Assembly: GCF_007993045.1 (NCBI RefSeq)
Contig: NZ_VOOR01000021.1
Span: 41,162-105,161 of the forward strand
Reading direction: 5' to 3'
Source of the DNA: Phaeodactylibacter luteus
Lineage (GTDB): Bacteria; Bacteroidota; Bacteroidia; Chitinophagales; Saprospiraceae
Length of the DNA: 64,000 nucleotides
The translations under genes and the position numbers were made by a program. Of the stretch, positions 16,122 to 26,841 are shown one piece after another (the stretch's first letter is position 1; each line of letters begins with the position of its first letter). The notes under the pieces are model-generated. The model ran no database searches. It saw nothing but the letters and a program-made list of their open reading frames with translations, and was not told the origin of the DNA.

Positions 16122-17951
16122 CTACCCCCACTTCTCGAGCGCTCCCCCGCGCTTGAATAAGCGGTCGGCTTTGGCGGTGGCTGCGGGGTCTTGTACCAGT
16201 GGCGGTGCGTGGTGGGGCTTGATGCGGGCATCGATGATCATTGGCCCTCGGCAGCCCCAGTGTTTATGTTCGGTAAACGCCCGTACCCCATGGATGTCAT
16301 GGGAAGGGTTGGCCCTGGTGAAGGTGGCCCAAAGGAAGTTGTTGAGGGTTTGCCCAAGGAATTGGCTATCATCGCACAGGACGACCAAAGGGATGCCCGG
16401 CCAGTCGTATTGTTCGAGGTGGCGGGCCAACAGTTGGGGGTCATCGTAGGCGTCTGGCCCGGCAAATGCCGGGCCTTGGATAGCCAAGACGCCCGGTTGT
16501 GCCATTTGAGGAGCGGAGAACCCGGCAGGCAAGGCAATGCCGGTTGGCAGCTCGGTAGCGAGGCTTCTGATTTTCTCTCCACAGCAGGCGATGGTGACTT
16601 TAGAGCCTGCATTCCAGCCAGAGCCGGAGTAGTCGAGCGTATCGATGGTGGTATTGGTCTGGAAGTGCAGGTCGCGGGCAAGGTCTACCCGTTCGAGCAC
16701 ATGGGAGAGGAAAGCGGGGATATCGTGGGTGGTCAGCCCGGGGGCATCGCCCTCAGCGGCGATAAACAGGAACTTGGCGAGGGAAGTCTGGCCAGACCCC
16801 AGGATGCGGTTGGCCTGGGTAAGGATCTCCTCAGGCTTCCGTTCCCGGAATGGCATATAGCGTTCGCTGCCGATGGCGAGCAGGAGAGGATGGACGCCCG
16901 CTGCGTCTACGGCGTTGATCTCTCGGATGCCGGGGAACTCCTGCGGGGTCAGCAGTTTGACGAGCTGGTGTATGAGGTAGCCGAAGCTGGAGTCTTCCTG
17001 CGGCGGCCGGCCGACTACGGTAAAGTGCCAGACCGCATCTTTACGGTGGTAGACGCGGTCTACGTCCATGACAGGGAAATCGTGTTGCAGGCTGTAGTAG
17101 CCGAGGTGGTCTCCAAATGGGCCTTCGGGTTTTTTCTCCCCTTTGCGTATGGTGCCAGTGATGACGAAGTCGGCATCAGCAGACAGGACATGCCCGCGGT
17201 GGCGGAGGTATCGGAACCGGCGCCCGCCGAGCATGCCGGCGAAGGTCATTTCGGAGAGCCCTTCTGGCAGGGGCATGATGGCAGCGAAAGCATGGGACGG
17301 GGGGCCGCCTACAAAGATGGAGCACCGGAAGGGCTCGTCGCTTTGGTTGTACTGAGTGTGGTGCACACCGATGCCCCTATGTATCTGGTAGTGCATGCCT
17401 ATTTCTTGGTCGGGAAGGTATTCATTGCCAGAGAGCTGTATGCGGTACATACCGATATTGGACTGCATGACGCTGGAAGTGCCCGGCGGCAGGGTGAGCA
17501 CTTGGGGCAAGGTAACGAAGGCCCCGCCGTCCATAGGCCAAGATTTGATCTGAGGCAGCTGGCTGATGGTGGTCTGCCCGTGCAGTATGGGCGCGGAAAG
17601 GCGTTGCTGCATAGGGAGGGCAGAGAGGGCGGTGAAGGGGGCAGAGAGGTATCGAGCAGGGTTTTTGAAGAAATTGGCCGGGTCGGCTTTCAGCTCGATG
17701 ACTTTCTGCACTTGGGCGATGGTATGCCGGAAGAGGAAGTCGGTCCGTTCGTAAGTGCCATAGATATTGGACACAGCGGGGAAGGGGCTGCCTTTGACCT
17801 TTTCGAAAAATAGGGCAGGCCCTTCAGCCTCGAAAATACGGCGGTGGATTTCGGCCATTTCGAGGTCGGGGTCTACTTCTTCCTTAATGCGGACGAGCTT
17901 GCCGTGCTTTTCGAGGTCGCGCACAGCGTCCATCATACTGCGGTAGGCCAT
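16122..17951 (-). CDS. UbiD family decarboxylase
   Basis: The 609-residue product belongs to the UbiD family of prenylated-FMN-dependent (de)carboxylases. N-terminal landmarks are MDAVRDLEKHGKLVRIKEEV and AEIHRRIFEAEGPALFFE; the middle has FVGGPPSHAFAAIMPLPEG, and EGPFGDHLGYYS matches the conserved E-x-P-x-G-D region. In menaquinone-using Bacteroidota, UbiD homologues of about 600 residues are annotated as menaquinone biosynthesis decarboxylases, which fits a quinol-driven respiratory chain nearby; the substrate is inferred. The ATG at 17951 was chosen over 17978 because family homology starts there. A long antisense open frame opposite this gene is a GC-bias artefact. Confidence 0.86.
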   Translation of the reverse strand: MAYRSMMDAVRDLEKHGKLVRIKEEVDPDLEMAEIHRRIFEAEGPALFFEKVKGSPFPAVSNIYGTYERTDFLFRHTIAQVQKVIELKADPANFFKNPARYLSAPFTALSALPMQQRLSAPILHGQTTISQLPQIKSWPMDGGAFVTLPQVLTLPPGTSSVMQSNIGMYRIQLSGNEYLPDQEIGMHYQIHRGIGVHHTQYNQSDEPFRCSIFVGGPPSHAFAAIMPLPEGLSEMTFAGMLGGRRFRYLRHRGHVLSADADFVITGTIRKGEKKPEGPFGDHLGYYSLQHDFPVMDVDRVYHRKDAVWHFTVVGRPPQEDSSFGYLIHQLVKLLTPQEFPGIREINAVDAAGVHPLLLAIGSERYMPFRERKPEEILTQANRILGSGQTSLAKFLFIAAEGDAPGLTTHDIPAFLSHVLERVDLARDLHFQTNTTIDTLDYSGSGWNAGSKVTIACCGEKIRSLATELPTGIALPAGFSAPQMAQPGVLAIQGPAFAGPDAYDDPQLLARHLEQYDWPGIPLVVLCDDSQFLGQTLNNFLWATFTRANPSHDIHGVRAFTEHKHWGCRGPMIIDARIKPHHAPPLVQDPAATAKADRLFKRGGALEKWG

Positions 17952-18019
17952 AGCGGATAGTATTGTTTTGTACCCCAACAGCGGGGAGTGGCCAAAGTTG
18001 GTAAGGTTTAGGCCATGAA

Positions 18020-18667
18020 TTACTTCAGGTAGCTGAGGCTGGCCTGGCGGTAAGCATCTTTTTTGAGCATTTCGCGCATTCCTTTTACCGTGTTGAGCGG
18101 CCCGTTGTCGACGACCATATTGACGAGCCAGGTGGGGATGTCCCCTGCTGGGTCAGAGTGCAGGATGTAGGTCATCTGAACCTGTTCATTCGGCAGTGGC
18201 TTCAAGGCATAGGAGATTTTTAGTTCTGGGATGCGCACCACGTCCTGTACAGGCTCGCGGTCATTGGGCAGCCCTTCTACCTCGATATAGACCGTGCGGT
18301 CGTTTTCGTCTTGCCAGAGCTTGCTCTTTGCGATGAAGTCCCGGTCGCTCATAGGCCAGGGGAAGTCGACGCGGCAGTAGTAGTGGCTGGAGTTCTGTGT
18401 GGAAGGCTGCAGGCGTTTGGCAGACTGGCATTTGTAGATCCATTCTTGGTAGGCATCAATGTCTTTCAGCACAGAGACTACTGCGTCGAGAGAGGCATTG
18501 AGGGTAGCCTCGATTTTGATCTGCTTGATGGGAGAGCCGGGCACGTCCCTGAGGTATACCTGCATGCCGTCGGTATCGCGTTTGAGGGACCAATCCTGTG
18601 CTTGTGCGAAAGCTGAAGGGGCAGCTGTACAGACAGCCAAGAGGAGGTAGAGCAGTTTGAAATTCAT
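18020..18667 (-). CDS. Exported START-domain protein
   Basis: The 215-residue product has a signal peptide (MNFKLLYLLLAVCTAAPSAFA) followed by a START/SRPBCC-like fold (about 25-205). Landmarks are WSLKRDTDGMQVYLRDVPGS, the KDIDAYQEWIYKCQSAKRL helix region and SDRDFIAKSKLW. Such domains enclose a hydrophobic ligand, often lipid. It is divergent from thyA across 148 bases. Ligand unknown. Confidence 0.8.
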   Translation of the reverse strand: MNFKLLYLLLAVCTAAPSAFAQAQDWSLKRDTDGMQVYLRDVPGSPIKQIKIEATLNASLDAVVSVLKDIDAYQEWIYKCQSAKRLQPSTQNSSHYYCRVDFPWPMSDRDFIAKSKLWQDENDRTVYIEVEGLPNDREPVQDVVRIPELKISYALKPLPNEQVQMTYILHSDPAGDIPTWLVNMVVDNGPLNTVKGMREMLKKDAYRQASLSYLK

Positions 18668-18815
18668 GTTTCGGGTTATGAGGGAGTTACAGATTTGCGA
18701 GGAAGCGGGCGTTGCAGAATGAGCCAAATATGACATCCGGGCGCTCCACTTTTTGTATCTTTAACACCTTTTGAAAATCTAGGTTGCCGATTTCTAAAAG
18801 TTTATCGGTTTTATT

Positions 18816-19721
18816 ATGCAGCAGTACCAGGAGTTATTACAGCACATTTTGGACAAAGGCCTGCGCAAGGAGGACCGTACCGGCACCGGCACCCTGAGTG
18901 TTTTTGGCTATCAGCTCCGGGCCGATTTGGCCGAGGGCTTCCCTTTGCTCACCACCAAGAAGGTTTATTACAAAGCCATCATACACGAGCTGTTGTGGTT
19001 TTTGCGGGGCGACACCAATATCCGCTATCTGGTGCAGCACGGCGTGAAGATTTGGAATGAGTGGCCTTTTCAGCATTACTTGCAGGCCAATGGGCTCGAG
19101 GAGCGGTTCCCGAAGTACAGCGAGGCCTGGAAATCTGAAATGAAAGTTTTTGTTGCGCGCATTATCGAAGAAGAAGCCTTTGCTTTGGAGTGGGGTGAGC
19201 TGGGCCCCGTCTATGGGCGGCAGTGGCGCAACTTTGGAGGGGTGGACCAAATGCAGGAGGTGGTAGAACAGATCAAGCGGAGCCCCGATTCCCGGCGGCA
19301 TATCGTGAGTGCTTGGAACCCGCCCGATATCCCTGCTATGGTGAAATCAGGGCTGCCGCCCTGTCATGTCCTTTTTCAGTTTTATGTAGGGGAAGGCAAG
19401 CTGTCGTGTCAGCTGTATCAGCGCTCGGCTGATGTTTTCCTGGGCGTGCCCTTTAACATCGCTTCCTATGCCCTGCTGACGATGATGGTGGCGCAGGCTT
19501 GTGGCCTACAGGCTGGGGAGTTTGTGCACACTTTCGGAGATGCGCATTTGTACCTCAACCACTTGGAGCAGGCCCGCTTGCAGCTGTCGCGTGAGCCCCG
19601 CCCACTTCCAATGATGAAAATCAACCCGGAGGTCACCGGGCTGTTCGATTTCCGTTTTGAAGATTTCGAGCTGCAAGGCTACGACCCTCATCCGCCTATA
19701 CGCGCACAGGTGGCGGTTTAG
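18816..19721 (+). CDS. thyA: Thymidylate synthase
   Basis: The 301-residue enzyme methylates dUMP to dTMP with 5,10-methylenetetrahydrofolate. The N-terminal [17 protein letters not shown] and [20 protein letters not shown] motifs are canonical. The catalytic cysteine is in [13 protein letters not shown] (about Cys183), followed by [19 protein letters not shown] and the C-terminal [13 protein letters not shown]. Length and motif order match the standard ThyA. Its stop codon lies 268 bases before the start of the act operon. Confidence 0.97.
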   Translation: MQQYQELLQHILDKGLRKEDRTGTGTLSVFGYQLRADLAEGFPLLTTKKVYYKAIIHELLWFLRGDTNIRYLVQHGVKIWNEWPFQHYLQANGLEERFPKYSEAWKSEMKVFVARIIEEEAFALEWGELGPVYGRQWRNFGGVDQMQEVVEQIKRSPDSRRHIVSAWNPPDIPAMVKSGLPPCHVLFQFYVGEGKLSCQLYQRSADVFLGVPFNIASYALLTMMVAQACGLQAGEFVHTFGDAHLYLNHLEQARLQLSREPRPLPMMKINPEVTGLFDFRFEDFELQGYDPHPPIRAQVAV

Positions 19722-19772
19722 GTACTAAATTTGCAGGAAGGCGCATATAGAAATTTAAATTTGTTCATATAT

Positions 19773-19787
19773 TTGAAGATAGATCAA
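19773..19787. promoter_or_regulatory. TTGA-N7-TCAA motif upstream of actA
   Basis: TTTGAAGATAGATCAAAA resembles the motif at 11066-11083 upstream of DUF1641-sqr. It lies about 140 bases upstream of the likely -7 box of the act operon. Binding by an FNR-type regulator is conjecture. Confidence 0.25.
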
Positions 19788-19895
19788 AAATTGGGCAGAA
19801 CGCCTTGGGCGCGGTTTTTGAAAAAGGCAATGATAATAAGGGGTTTGACCTCTTGTTTAGAAGAAATCTAAATAATTGAACCTTTCCTTAATTTA

Positions 19896-19929
19896 TTGTT
19901 AAAAACAGTGTACCGCATTCTATATTTGC
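19896..19929 (+). promoter_or_regulatory. Likely Bacteroidota promoter of the act-cox operon
   Basis: TTG (19896-19898) is followed after 22 bases by TATATTTGC (19921-19929), a perfect fit to the Bacteroidota -7 consensus TAnnTTTGC. The actA start codon is 60 bases further on. Confidence 0.6.
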
Positions 19930-19989
19930 GCTGACAATAGAATGACACAGTTGAAAATTGTCGATTCATAAAAAATCAAGCATCAGAAG

Positions 19990-21411
19990 ATGATATATAA
20001 GCAGTTCATTAGCCGAGTCTTTTTGCTCCTGACGGTGGTAGCTTTTGCGCTGCCTGCTGCAGCTCAGGAAGGCGGACAGGTCAACTTGGATGAGGGCAAG
20101 ACCCTTTTCCGGAACTATTGCGCGACCTGCCACAATAAAAACATGGTTGATAACCTCACGGGCCCTGCGCTGGGCGGCGTGGAGGAGCGTTGGGCCGATT
20201 ACCCGCGGGAAGACCTGTACAAGTGGATCCGTCAGTCTCAAGCCATGATCAGTGAAGGCCACCCTAAGGCGGTAGAGCTTTGGGCGGAATGGAAGCCTAC
20301 GGTCATGAACAACTTCCTCAACCTTACGGACCAGGAAATCGAAAATGTACTGGGCTATATCGATGCCGTGTACAAAGGCGAGCTGGGCCCCAAGAAGCCT
20401 GCAGGTGATGAGGCTGGTGTACAGGCTGTGGCTGAGAAGCCGAATAACACCCCGCTCTTCATCGCATTGGCGGTTATTTTGGGCATCCTGGCGATTGTCT
20501 TGGCTCGCATCGTTAGCAACCTGAACTACATGATGCAGGTGCGGGAGGGCAACGAGAACGCCCGCAAGAAGAGCCTGGTGGAGACTTTGACGAGCAAGGG
20601 GCTGATCGCCTTCGTTGTTTTCGCCTTGGTTGTACTGGGCGGTTACACTACGGTCAATAATGCCATTATGCTGGGCCGTCAGCAGGGCTACGAGCCGGAG
20701 CAGCCGATCAAATTCTCTCACGCTACGCACGCGGGGCTTCAGAAAATCGATTGTCAGTACTGCCACGACGGCGCCCGCCGTTCAAAGCACTCGGTCATCC
20801 CTGCGGCAAATACCTGTATGAATTGCCACCGCGCCATCAAGGTAGGCTCTAAGTACGGGACTGCCGAGCTGACCAAGATCTATGCTTCTATTGGCTATGA
20901 CCCAAGCACAGACAGCTACATTAATGATTACGAAGAAATGTCTCAAGGCGAGGTGGAGAAAATCTACAAGAAGTGGATTGCCGACACTTACGTAAAAGAG
21001 AACGGTTCGATAGACAGCAAAGGGGAAGAGCTGATTGAAGATCAGTGGGACGGCATTGTATCCTCATTGACCAATGAGACTAAGCCTAAGGTGCAGGGCC
21101 CGATCGAGTGGGTGCGTATCCACAACCTCCCCGACCATGCTTACTTCAACCACGCGCAGCACGTCACGGTAGGGCAGTTGGAGTGTCAGACCTGCCACGG
21201 CCCTGTAGAGGAGATGGAAGTGGTGAAGCAGCACTCTCCGCTGTCTATGGGATGGTGCATCAACTGCCACCGTCAGACAGAAGTGAAATTTGAGGACAAC
21301 GAGTACTATAAGTCTTACACGCGTTACCACGAGGAGATCGCCAAGGGTGAGCGCGAGAAGGTAACCGTTGAAGACATCGGTGGCTTGGAGTGCCAGAAGT
21401 GCCATTACTAA
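19990..21411 (+). CDS. actA: Alternative complex III multiheme cytochrome subunit A
   Basis: The 473-residue periplasmic c-type cytochrome of alternative complex III (quinol:electron-carrier oxidoreductase) carries electrons from ActB's FeS chain toward the oxidase. After a signal peptide (ending AAAQ) there is a monoheme domain (CATCH, residues 44-48). Two membrane segments follow (LFIALAVILGILAIVLARI and GLIAFVVFALVVLGGYTTV). The C-terminal part has five more CXXCH motifs: CQYCH, CMNCH, CQTCH, CINCH and a final CQKCHY at the C-terminus, giving six in total. It heads the act-cox operon behind a TATATTTGC promoter. Confidence 0.93.
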   Translation: MIYKQFISRVFLLLTVVAFALPAAAQEGGQVNLDEGKTLFRNYCATCHNKNMVDNLTGPALGGVEERWADYPREDLYKWIRQSQAMISEGHPKAVELWAEWKPTVMNNFLNLTDQEIENVLGYIDAVYKGELGPKKPAGDEAGVQAVAEKPNNTPLFIALAVILGILAIVLARIVSNLNYMMQVREGNENARKKSLVETLTSKGLIAFVVFALVVLGGYTTVNNAIMLGRQQGYEPEQPIKFSHATHAGLQKIDCQYCHDGARRSKHSVIPAANTCMNCHRAIKVGSKYGTAELTKIYASIGYDPSTDSYINDYEEMSQGEVEKIYKKWIADTYVKENGSIDSKGEELIEDQWDGIVSSLTNETKPKVQGPIEWVRIHNLPDHAYFNHAQHVTVGQLECQTCHGPVEEMEVVKQHSPLSMGWCINCHRQTEVKFEDNEYYKSYTRYHEEIAKGEREKVTVEDIGGLECQKCHY

Positions 21412-21453
21412 TCCTCCACCGCAATTGCTGAGTTGAACTTGAAAAAAGAAGAA

Positions 21454-24400
21454 ATGAAAAATAACAATAACGGTGTTTGGATCGGTGTAGAGCAACTGCA
21501 GAATGACCCAAGCTACCAAGAAGCAAACAAAAACGAATTCGCCGAGCTCCCTGTCGTAGATAGCCTTTCCAACGAGAATACTCTTGGTGCCGAGGCTAGC
21601 CGACGTGATTTCCTGAAGTACCTTGGCTTTGGCTTGGGCGCAGCTACTTTGGCTGCGAGCTGTGAAATCCCTGTAAAACGGGCGATCCCTTATGTTGTCA
21701 AGCCAGACGAGATCGTCCCTGGCGTGGCCACTTACTATGCTTCTTCTTTTGTGCAGGGCGGGGATTATTGCTCCATCCTGGTCAAGACCCGCGAGGGGCG
21801 CCCAATCAAGATCGAGGGCAATACGCTTTCTGGCATCACCAAAGGCGGCACAAGCGCCCGTGCGCAGGCTTTGGTCCTTGGTTTGTACGATACCAACCGC
21901 CTCGATGGCCCTTACCGTATTGCAGATGGCAAGATTCAGCGCTCTGCCAACCGCAACGACCGCGGTCCGTCTTGGGCTGAAATAGATAAGGAGGTGATGG
22001 GCAAGCTTTCTGCTTCGTCTAGCATCCGTATTTTGGGCAACACCATCATGAGCCCAACGACTAAAAAGGCATTGGCGGACTTCAAAGCGGCTTACCCGAA
22101 CGCAGAAGTGGTCATGTACGATCCGGTATCAAGCTCTGCCCTGCTAGAGGCCAATGAGGCTTCTTTCGGTCAGGCTGTTGTGCCTGATTATCATTTCGAC
22201 AAAGCCAACGTCATCGTCAGCTTTGACGCGGACTTCTTGGGCACCTGGGTTTCCCCGGTCGAGTTTGCTGCTCAGTATGTCAAGAACCGCAAGGCAAAGA
22301 AAGGGGCAAAGATGTCCCGCCACATTCAGGTAGAAAGCCACATGAGCCTTACGGGCTCTAATGCGGACAACCGTATTCTGGTTCGCCCCTCTGAGCAGGG
22401 CGCAGCGATTGTAGCCCTTTACAACGCTGTGGCTGCAAAGACAGGCAACGCGGCTGTAAACGGGCCAAAGCTCAGCGGCGATCAGGCTAAAAAATTGCAA
22501 AAGGTTGCTGATGAGCTGTACAGCAACCGCGGCGCATCTTTGATCGTTTCGGGCTCCAACAATAAAGGAGAGCAGATCCTGATCAACGGCATCAACAATA
22601 TGTTGGGCAACTACGGCAAGACGCTCGATTTTGCGCATGCATCTATGCAGCGGCAGGGGCGCGACAAAGCGGTTCAGGACCTGATCAGCGACATGAACAA
22701 CGGCCGGGTAGATGCCCTGTTTGTTATGGACGGTGCTAACCCAGCTTTCGATCTGCCCAATAAGGAGCAGTTCGCAGCCGCAGCTTCGAAGGTGAAGCTG
22801 AAGGTTTCCTTCTCGACTGTACCGAACGAGACCGTGGCCCTATGCGATTATATCGCACCTACCCACCACCTGCTGGAAAGCTGGGGGGATGTAGAAGCCA
22901 AGCGCGGGCAATTCAGCTTGGTACAGCCTGCTATAGCGCCTATCTTCAACACTATAGGCCGTGCTGGCACCCGTCAGGCAGAAGAGAGCCTGTTGCGCTG
23001 GGCCAATTATGATATGATGGCCGGTATGCCAGCTGACAGTACAGCTGTGGATGCACCAAACGGCTATTACGATAAGCTGCACGCTGATGCGGGCGCTTTC
23101 TACTTTGAATACTTGAAGCAGCATTGGCAGGAGGCGATCTTCCCAATGCAGCGCAACTTTGCGACTTTCCAGGCATTCTGGGACAGCGCCCTCCACGACG
23201 GGGTATTCGAGGTTGCACAGGAAGCCCCGGTCATGGCCTTTGCTGCAGATGTTAGCCAGGCTGCGGGCATGGTGCGCAAGCCATCAAACGCAGAACTTGA
23301 AATCTCCTTTTTTGAGACGGTCAATATGGGCGGCGGCGTTTACGGCAACAACCCGTGGCTGCTGGAGATGCCCGATCCGGTCAATCGTTGTAGCTGGGGC
23401 AACTACTTGGCTATCCCTGTAGGCTGGGACGGCGGCAACGAGTTCACTTCCTTCATGGGGCTCAACCCTGATGAGGTGAAAGGCAAGGCGGACATCGTAG
23501 AGGTAACCGTAGCTGGCAAAGCTCAGCGCTGTACCGTAGTGCGGCAGTTTGGGCAGATGCCTGGCACAGTCTCTATCGCACTGGGCTATGGCCGCACGGA
23601 GACTGGAATGCTCGGCAACGCAGTTGGCAACAACGTAGGGGTAGATACCTACCCTTGGATGTCGCTCGACCAATACGGCAACGTACAGTATTATGCGACG
23701 GTAGACAGCGTTTCGGAGCGTGTTGGCGTGGAGGATGAGTTTGCTTGTGTGCAGTATCACCACTCTATGGGCCTGAAGGGCATCGACCCCGAATCTGGCG
23801 AAGAGATTAATGTGGACGAAAAGACCGTTATGACTCTGGGCAGCGGTTTCCAGGGTGGACTGACCAACCGTTCCATCATTTACCAAGGCAATATAGCGGA
23901 GCTGGATGAACTAGAGCACCACATCGAGGAGAAGCGCTCGGAGGCTCAGAAGCTGAACAGCCATACGCTCTACCCATATGACGAGTACAAAGAGAACGTT
24001 TACGGGCAGGGCCATCACTGGGCGATGCACATTGACCTTAGTGCATGTATTGGCTGTGGGGCTTGCCAGGTAGCTTGTATAGCGGAGAACAACGTACCTG
24101 TTGTAGGCAAGAAAGAGGTGGCGCGCCATCATGAGATGACTTGGCTGCGCATCGACCGCTACTTCTACGGCGACTATGAGAACCCTAATGTGGTTTACCA
24201 GCCGATGATGTGCCAGCACTGCGACAACGCACCTTGTGAGAACGTATGTCCGGTAGCAGCCACAAACCACAGCTCAGAAGGCCTCAACCAGATGACTTAC
24301 AACCGCTGTATCGGCACGCGCTACTGTGCGAACAACTGCCCGTACAAAGTGCGCCGTTTCAACTGGCTTGACTACACTACCGCTGACCTTTTCGGTGCGA

Positions 24401-24780
24401 ACGAGTACGAGCTGAACGGGGAGGAGGCACTGCCATTTGGCGCAGATAACCTGACCCGGATGGTCTTGAACCCAGACGTGACTGTTCGTTCACGTGGGGT
24501 GATCGAGAAGTGCAGCTTCTGTGTGCAGCGCATTCAGGAAGGCAAACTGACCGCCAAGCGCGAGCAGCGTCAGCTCCGCGATCAGGATGTCAAGACTGCT
24601 TGTCAGACTGCCTGCCCGACCGGCGCAATCGTCTTTGGCGACAGCAACAACAAGGAAGGCTTGATCGCCGAGCGTATGGAGAGCCCGCTGAACTACCTCG
24701 TGTTGGAAGAGATCAACACGCAGTCTGCCGTCCGCTATCAGGCGCGGGTCAACAATAAGAACGAAGAACTTGATGCATAA
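21454..24780 (+). CDS. actB: Alternative complex III iron-sulfur subunit B
   Basis: The product of about 1108 residues combines a large molybdopterin-oxidoreductase-like domain, which in this family lacks the cofactor, with a C-terminal ferredoxin-like domain. Cys clusters there include [37 protein letters not shown] and CSFC plus CQTACPTGA, enough for the four FeS clusters of ActB. A Tat-type [10 protein letters not shown] motif and an AASC lipobox-like site follow the N-terminal 50 residues. I prefer ATG at 21454 (MKNNNNGVW), behind an A/G-rich stretch, to a TTG 21 bases upstream. The protein forms the periplasmic electron wire between the quinol site and ActA/ActE. Confidence 0.94.
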   Translation: MKNNNNGVWIGVEQLQNDPSYQEANKNEFAELPVVDSLSNENTLGAEASRRDFLKYLGFGLGAATLAASCEIPVKRAIPYVVKPDEIVPGVATYYASSFVQGGDYCSILVKTREGRPIKIEGNTLSGITKGGTSARAQALVLGLYDTNRLDGPYRIADGKIQRSANRNDRGPSWAEIDKEVMGKLSASSSIRILGNTIMSPTTKKALADFKAAYPNAEVVMYDPVSSSALLEANEASFGQAVVPDYHFDKANVIVSFDADFLGTWVSPVEFAAQYVKNRKAKKGAKMSRHIQVESHMSLTGSNADNRILVRPSEQGAAIVALYNAVAAKTGNAAVNGPKLSGDQAKKLQKVADELYSNRGASLIVSGSNNKGEQILINGINNMLGNYGKTLDFAHASMQRQGRDKAVQDLISDMNNGRVDALFVMDGANPAFDLPNKEQFAAAASKVKLKVSFSTVPNETVALCDYIAPTHHLLESWGDVEAKRGQFSLVQPAIAPIFNTIGRAGTRQAEESLLRWANYDMMAGMPADSTAVDAPNGYYDKLHADAGAFYFEYLKQHWQEAIFPMQRNFATFQAFWDSALHDGVFEVAQEAPVMAFAADVSQAAGMVRKPSNAELEISFFETVNMGGGVYGNNPWLLEMPDPVNRCSWGNYLAIPVGWDGGNEFTSFMGLNPDEVKGKADIVEVTVAGKAQRCTVVRQFGQMPGTVSIALGYGRTETGMLGNAVGNNVGVDTYPWMSLDQYGNVQYYATVDSVSERVGVEDEFACVQYHHSMGLKGIDPESGEEINVDEKTVMTLGSGFQGGLTNRSIIYQGNIAELDELEHHIEEKRSEAQKLNSHTLYPYDEYKENVYGQGHHWAMHIDLSACIGCGACQVACIAENNVPVVGKKEVARHHEMTWLRIDRYFYGDYENPNVVYQPMMCQHCDNAPCENVCPVAATNHSSEGLNQMTYNRCIGTRYCANNCPYKVRRFNWLDYTTADLFGANEYELNGEEALPFGADNLTRMVLNPDVTVRSRGVIEKCSFCVQRIQEGKLTAKREQRQLRDQDVKTACQTACPTGAIVFGDSNNKEGLIAERMESPLNYLVLEEINTQSAVRYQARVNNKNEELDA

Positions 24781-24782
24781 TT

Positions 24783-24804
24783 TGGAGGGGGCTTGCCCCC
24801 TTCA
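24783..24804 (+). other. Small hairpin between actB and actC
   Basis: GGGGG-CTTG-CCCCC with flanking partial pairs, followed by TTCATCC. There is no strong T-tract, so it may stabilise or separate transcript segments rather than terminate. Confidence 0.35.
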
Positions 24805-24846
24805 TCCTACGCATTTTAATTCCATAACTTTTAACGACTCTATATA

Positions 24847-26256
24847 ATGAGTGCAGTAGTATCTCCGATTCGTGAGCCATTAGTAACTGGGGGTAAGTCT
24901 TACCATCAGATTACAGAAGATATTTGCTCGCCCACAGAGCGTACGCCAAGTGCGGCATGGGTGCTGGCCTTCATCGTTGCGGTGACTGGCCTTGCCTTGT
25001 TCGTTTTCGGTGTGGCCTGGACCATCTGGAAAGGTATCGGTTCTTGGAACCTGAACCGCACAATCGGATGGAGCTGGGACATTACCAACTTTGTTTGGTG
25101 GGTAGGTATCGGCCACGCCGGTACATTGATCTCAGCCATCCTCCTCCTTTTCCGTCAGAAGTGGCGGACCGGTGTAAACCGGGCAGCGGAGGCGATGACC
25201 ATTTTCGCCGTTATCTGTGCGGGGCAGTTCCCGTTGATCCACATGGGGCGTATTTGGCTGGCTTTCTTTATCTTCCCTTACCCCAACACACGGGGCCCAC
25301 TGTGGGTGAACTTCAACTCGCCGCTGCTGTGGGACGTATTTGCGATCTCTACCTACTTTACGGTATCCTTGCTGTTCTGGTATACCGGTTTGGTACCTGA
25401 CTTTGCAACGGTACGGGACCGTGCGAAGGGGATCCGCCGCAAGATTTACAACCTGCTTTCGTTCGGTTGGACGGGCAGCGCTAAGCACTGGCAGCGTTGG
25501 GAAGCCCTTTCTCTTGTACTGGCAGGCTTGGCTACGCCACTTGTACTTTCTGTACACACTATCGTATCTTTCGACTTTGCCACTTCTGTAATCCCTGGCT
25601 GGCACACCACGATTTTCCCACCCTACTTTGTGGCGGGCGCGATCTTCTCAGGTTTCGCTATGGTACAGACCCTTATGATCATGACGCGCAAAATCCTCAA
25701 GCTAGAGGATTACATTACGCTTGCGCACATTGAGAGCATGAACAAGGTAATTTTGGCGACAGGTACCATTGTGGGTGTAGCATACCTGACAGAGTTGTTC
25801 ATTGCTTGGTACTCTGGCTACATTTACGAGCAGTTTGCATTCTACAACCGGGTGTTGGGCCCTTACTATTGGTCATATATCGGCATGATGTCGTGCAACG
25901 TACTGTCACCACAGATTTTCTGGTGGAGGAGCCTACGCCGCAATATTTTCGTCACCTTCGTGATGTCCATTTTTGTAAATATCGGGATGTGGTTCGAGCG
26001 CTTTGTGATTATTGCTACCACACTGGCGCGAGATTATCTGCCCTCAAGCTGGAGCTACTACGTTCCGACATGGGTAGAGATCATCATATTCATAGGCTCT
26101 CTGGGCTTGTTCTTTACGCTTTACCTCATTTTCGTACGGGTAGCCCCTGTAGTTGCGGTAGCAGAGATCAAGAGCATCCTCAAGAGCGGAGGCGATCAGT
26201 ATGTTGGCCCTGAGGCTAACCGCACTCATGCTTCTACTAAGGAGGCGGCACACTAA
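24847..26256 (+). CDS. actC: Alternative complex III quinol-binding membrane subunit C
   Basis: The 469-residue NrfD/PsrC-like integral membrane protein has about ten membrane helices, beginning with AWVLAFIVAVTGLALFVFGVA. It binds menaquinol at the periplasmic side next to ActB. Family landmarks include GWSWDITNFVWWVGIGHAGT and FPLIHMGRIWLAFFIFPYPN. It is the paralogue of ActF in the same operon. The gene follows actB after 66 bases that contain a small hairpin. Confidence 0.94.
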   Translation: MSAVVSPIREPLVTGGKSYHQITEDICSPTERTPSAAWVLAFIVAVTGLALFVFGVAWTIWKGIGSWNLNRTIGWSWDITNFVWWVGIGHAGTLISAILLLFRQKWRTGVNRAAEAMTIFAVICAGQFPLIHMGRIWLAFFIFPYPNTRGPLWVNFNSPLLWDVFAISTYFTVSLLFWYTGLVPDFATVRDRAKGIRRKIYNLLSFGWTGSAKHWQRWEALSLVLAGLATPLVLSVHTIVSFDFATSVIPGWHTTIFPPYFVAGAIFSGFAMVQTLMIMTRKILKLEDYITLAHIESMNKVILATGTIVGVAYLTELFIAWYSGYIYEQFAFYNRVLGPYYWSYIGMMSCNVLSPQIFWWRSLRRNIFVTFVMSIFVNIGMWFERFVIIATTLARDYLPSSWSYYVPTWVEIIIFIGSLGLFFTLYLIFVRVAPVVAVAEIKSILKSGGDQYVGPEANRTHASTKEAAH

Positions 26257-26288
26257 CCCCATTGTTGAACAATCGATAATTAAGGATA

Positions 26289-26819
26289 ATGAGCAAGGAA
26301 AATAAAGAAGTCCTATACGGCCTGTACGACGATGAGGAGTACCTGCTCAAGGCGGTAGATCAGGCGAAAGCGGAGCATCTGGAGATTTCGGAAGTATTCA
26401 CGCCATTCCCTGTACACGGTTTGGACCCCAAGCTGGGGCTGGCAGAAAGCCGCCTTCACATTGCGGGTTTTGTGTACGGTGCACTGGGCACGCTGACGGC
26501 ATTTTTGTTCATGACGTGGGTGTTCACCCGCGACTGGCCTATCATTTTTGGAGGTAAGCCTTATTTTTCTGCACCGGCCTTTATCCCCATCACATTCGAG
26601 CTGACGGTATTGTTTGCGGCGGTGGGCATGGTGGTGTCTTTCTACATCGTCTGCGGCCTCGGCCCGGGCGTGGTGAACAAGACATTAGACGACCGGATTA
26701 CAGATGACAAGTTTTGTATTGCATTTGATGTAACGGGGGCAGAGCCTACTTTCATTGATAAGGTGAAAGGGTTCCTGAGCCAGTCTGGCGCATCGGAGGT
26801 CAATACCAAGTCTATTTAA
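26289..26819 (+). CDS. actD: Alternative complex III subunit D (DUF3341)
   Basis: The 176-residue product matches DUF3341/ActD. A soluble N-terminal part (LYGLYDDEEYLLKAVDQAK) reminiscent of a ferredoxin-like fold is followed by two membrane helices (about 58-80 and 98-122). In the known complex ActD packs against ActC in the membrane. It is tightly spaced, 32 bases after actC and 22 before actE. Confidence 0.92.
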   Translation: MSKENKEVLYGLYDDEEYLLKAVDQAKAEHLEISEVFTPFPVHGLDPKLGLAESRLHIAGFVYGALGTLTAFLFMTWVFTRDWPIIFGGKPYFSAPAFIPITFELTVLFAAVGMVVSFYIVCGLGPGVVNKTLDDRITDDKFCIAFDVTGAEPTFIDKVKGFLSQSGASEVNTKSI

Positions 26820-26841
26820 GAGCCATCTCAAACTGAGTATA

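Noticed and set aside
16191..17813. A 540-codon open frame on the forward strand opposite the UbiD-type gene
   Set aside because: It lies wholly antisense to a conserved enzyme, shows no family motifs, and long antisense frames are expected in GC-rich coding DNA.
19725..19733. TAAATTTGC just after thyA as the act operon promoter
   Set aside because: It matches the -7 consensus but lies over 250 bases upstream of actA, right after the thyA stop, while a perfect match with a suitably spaced TTG lies much closer.
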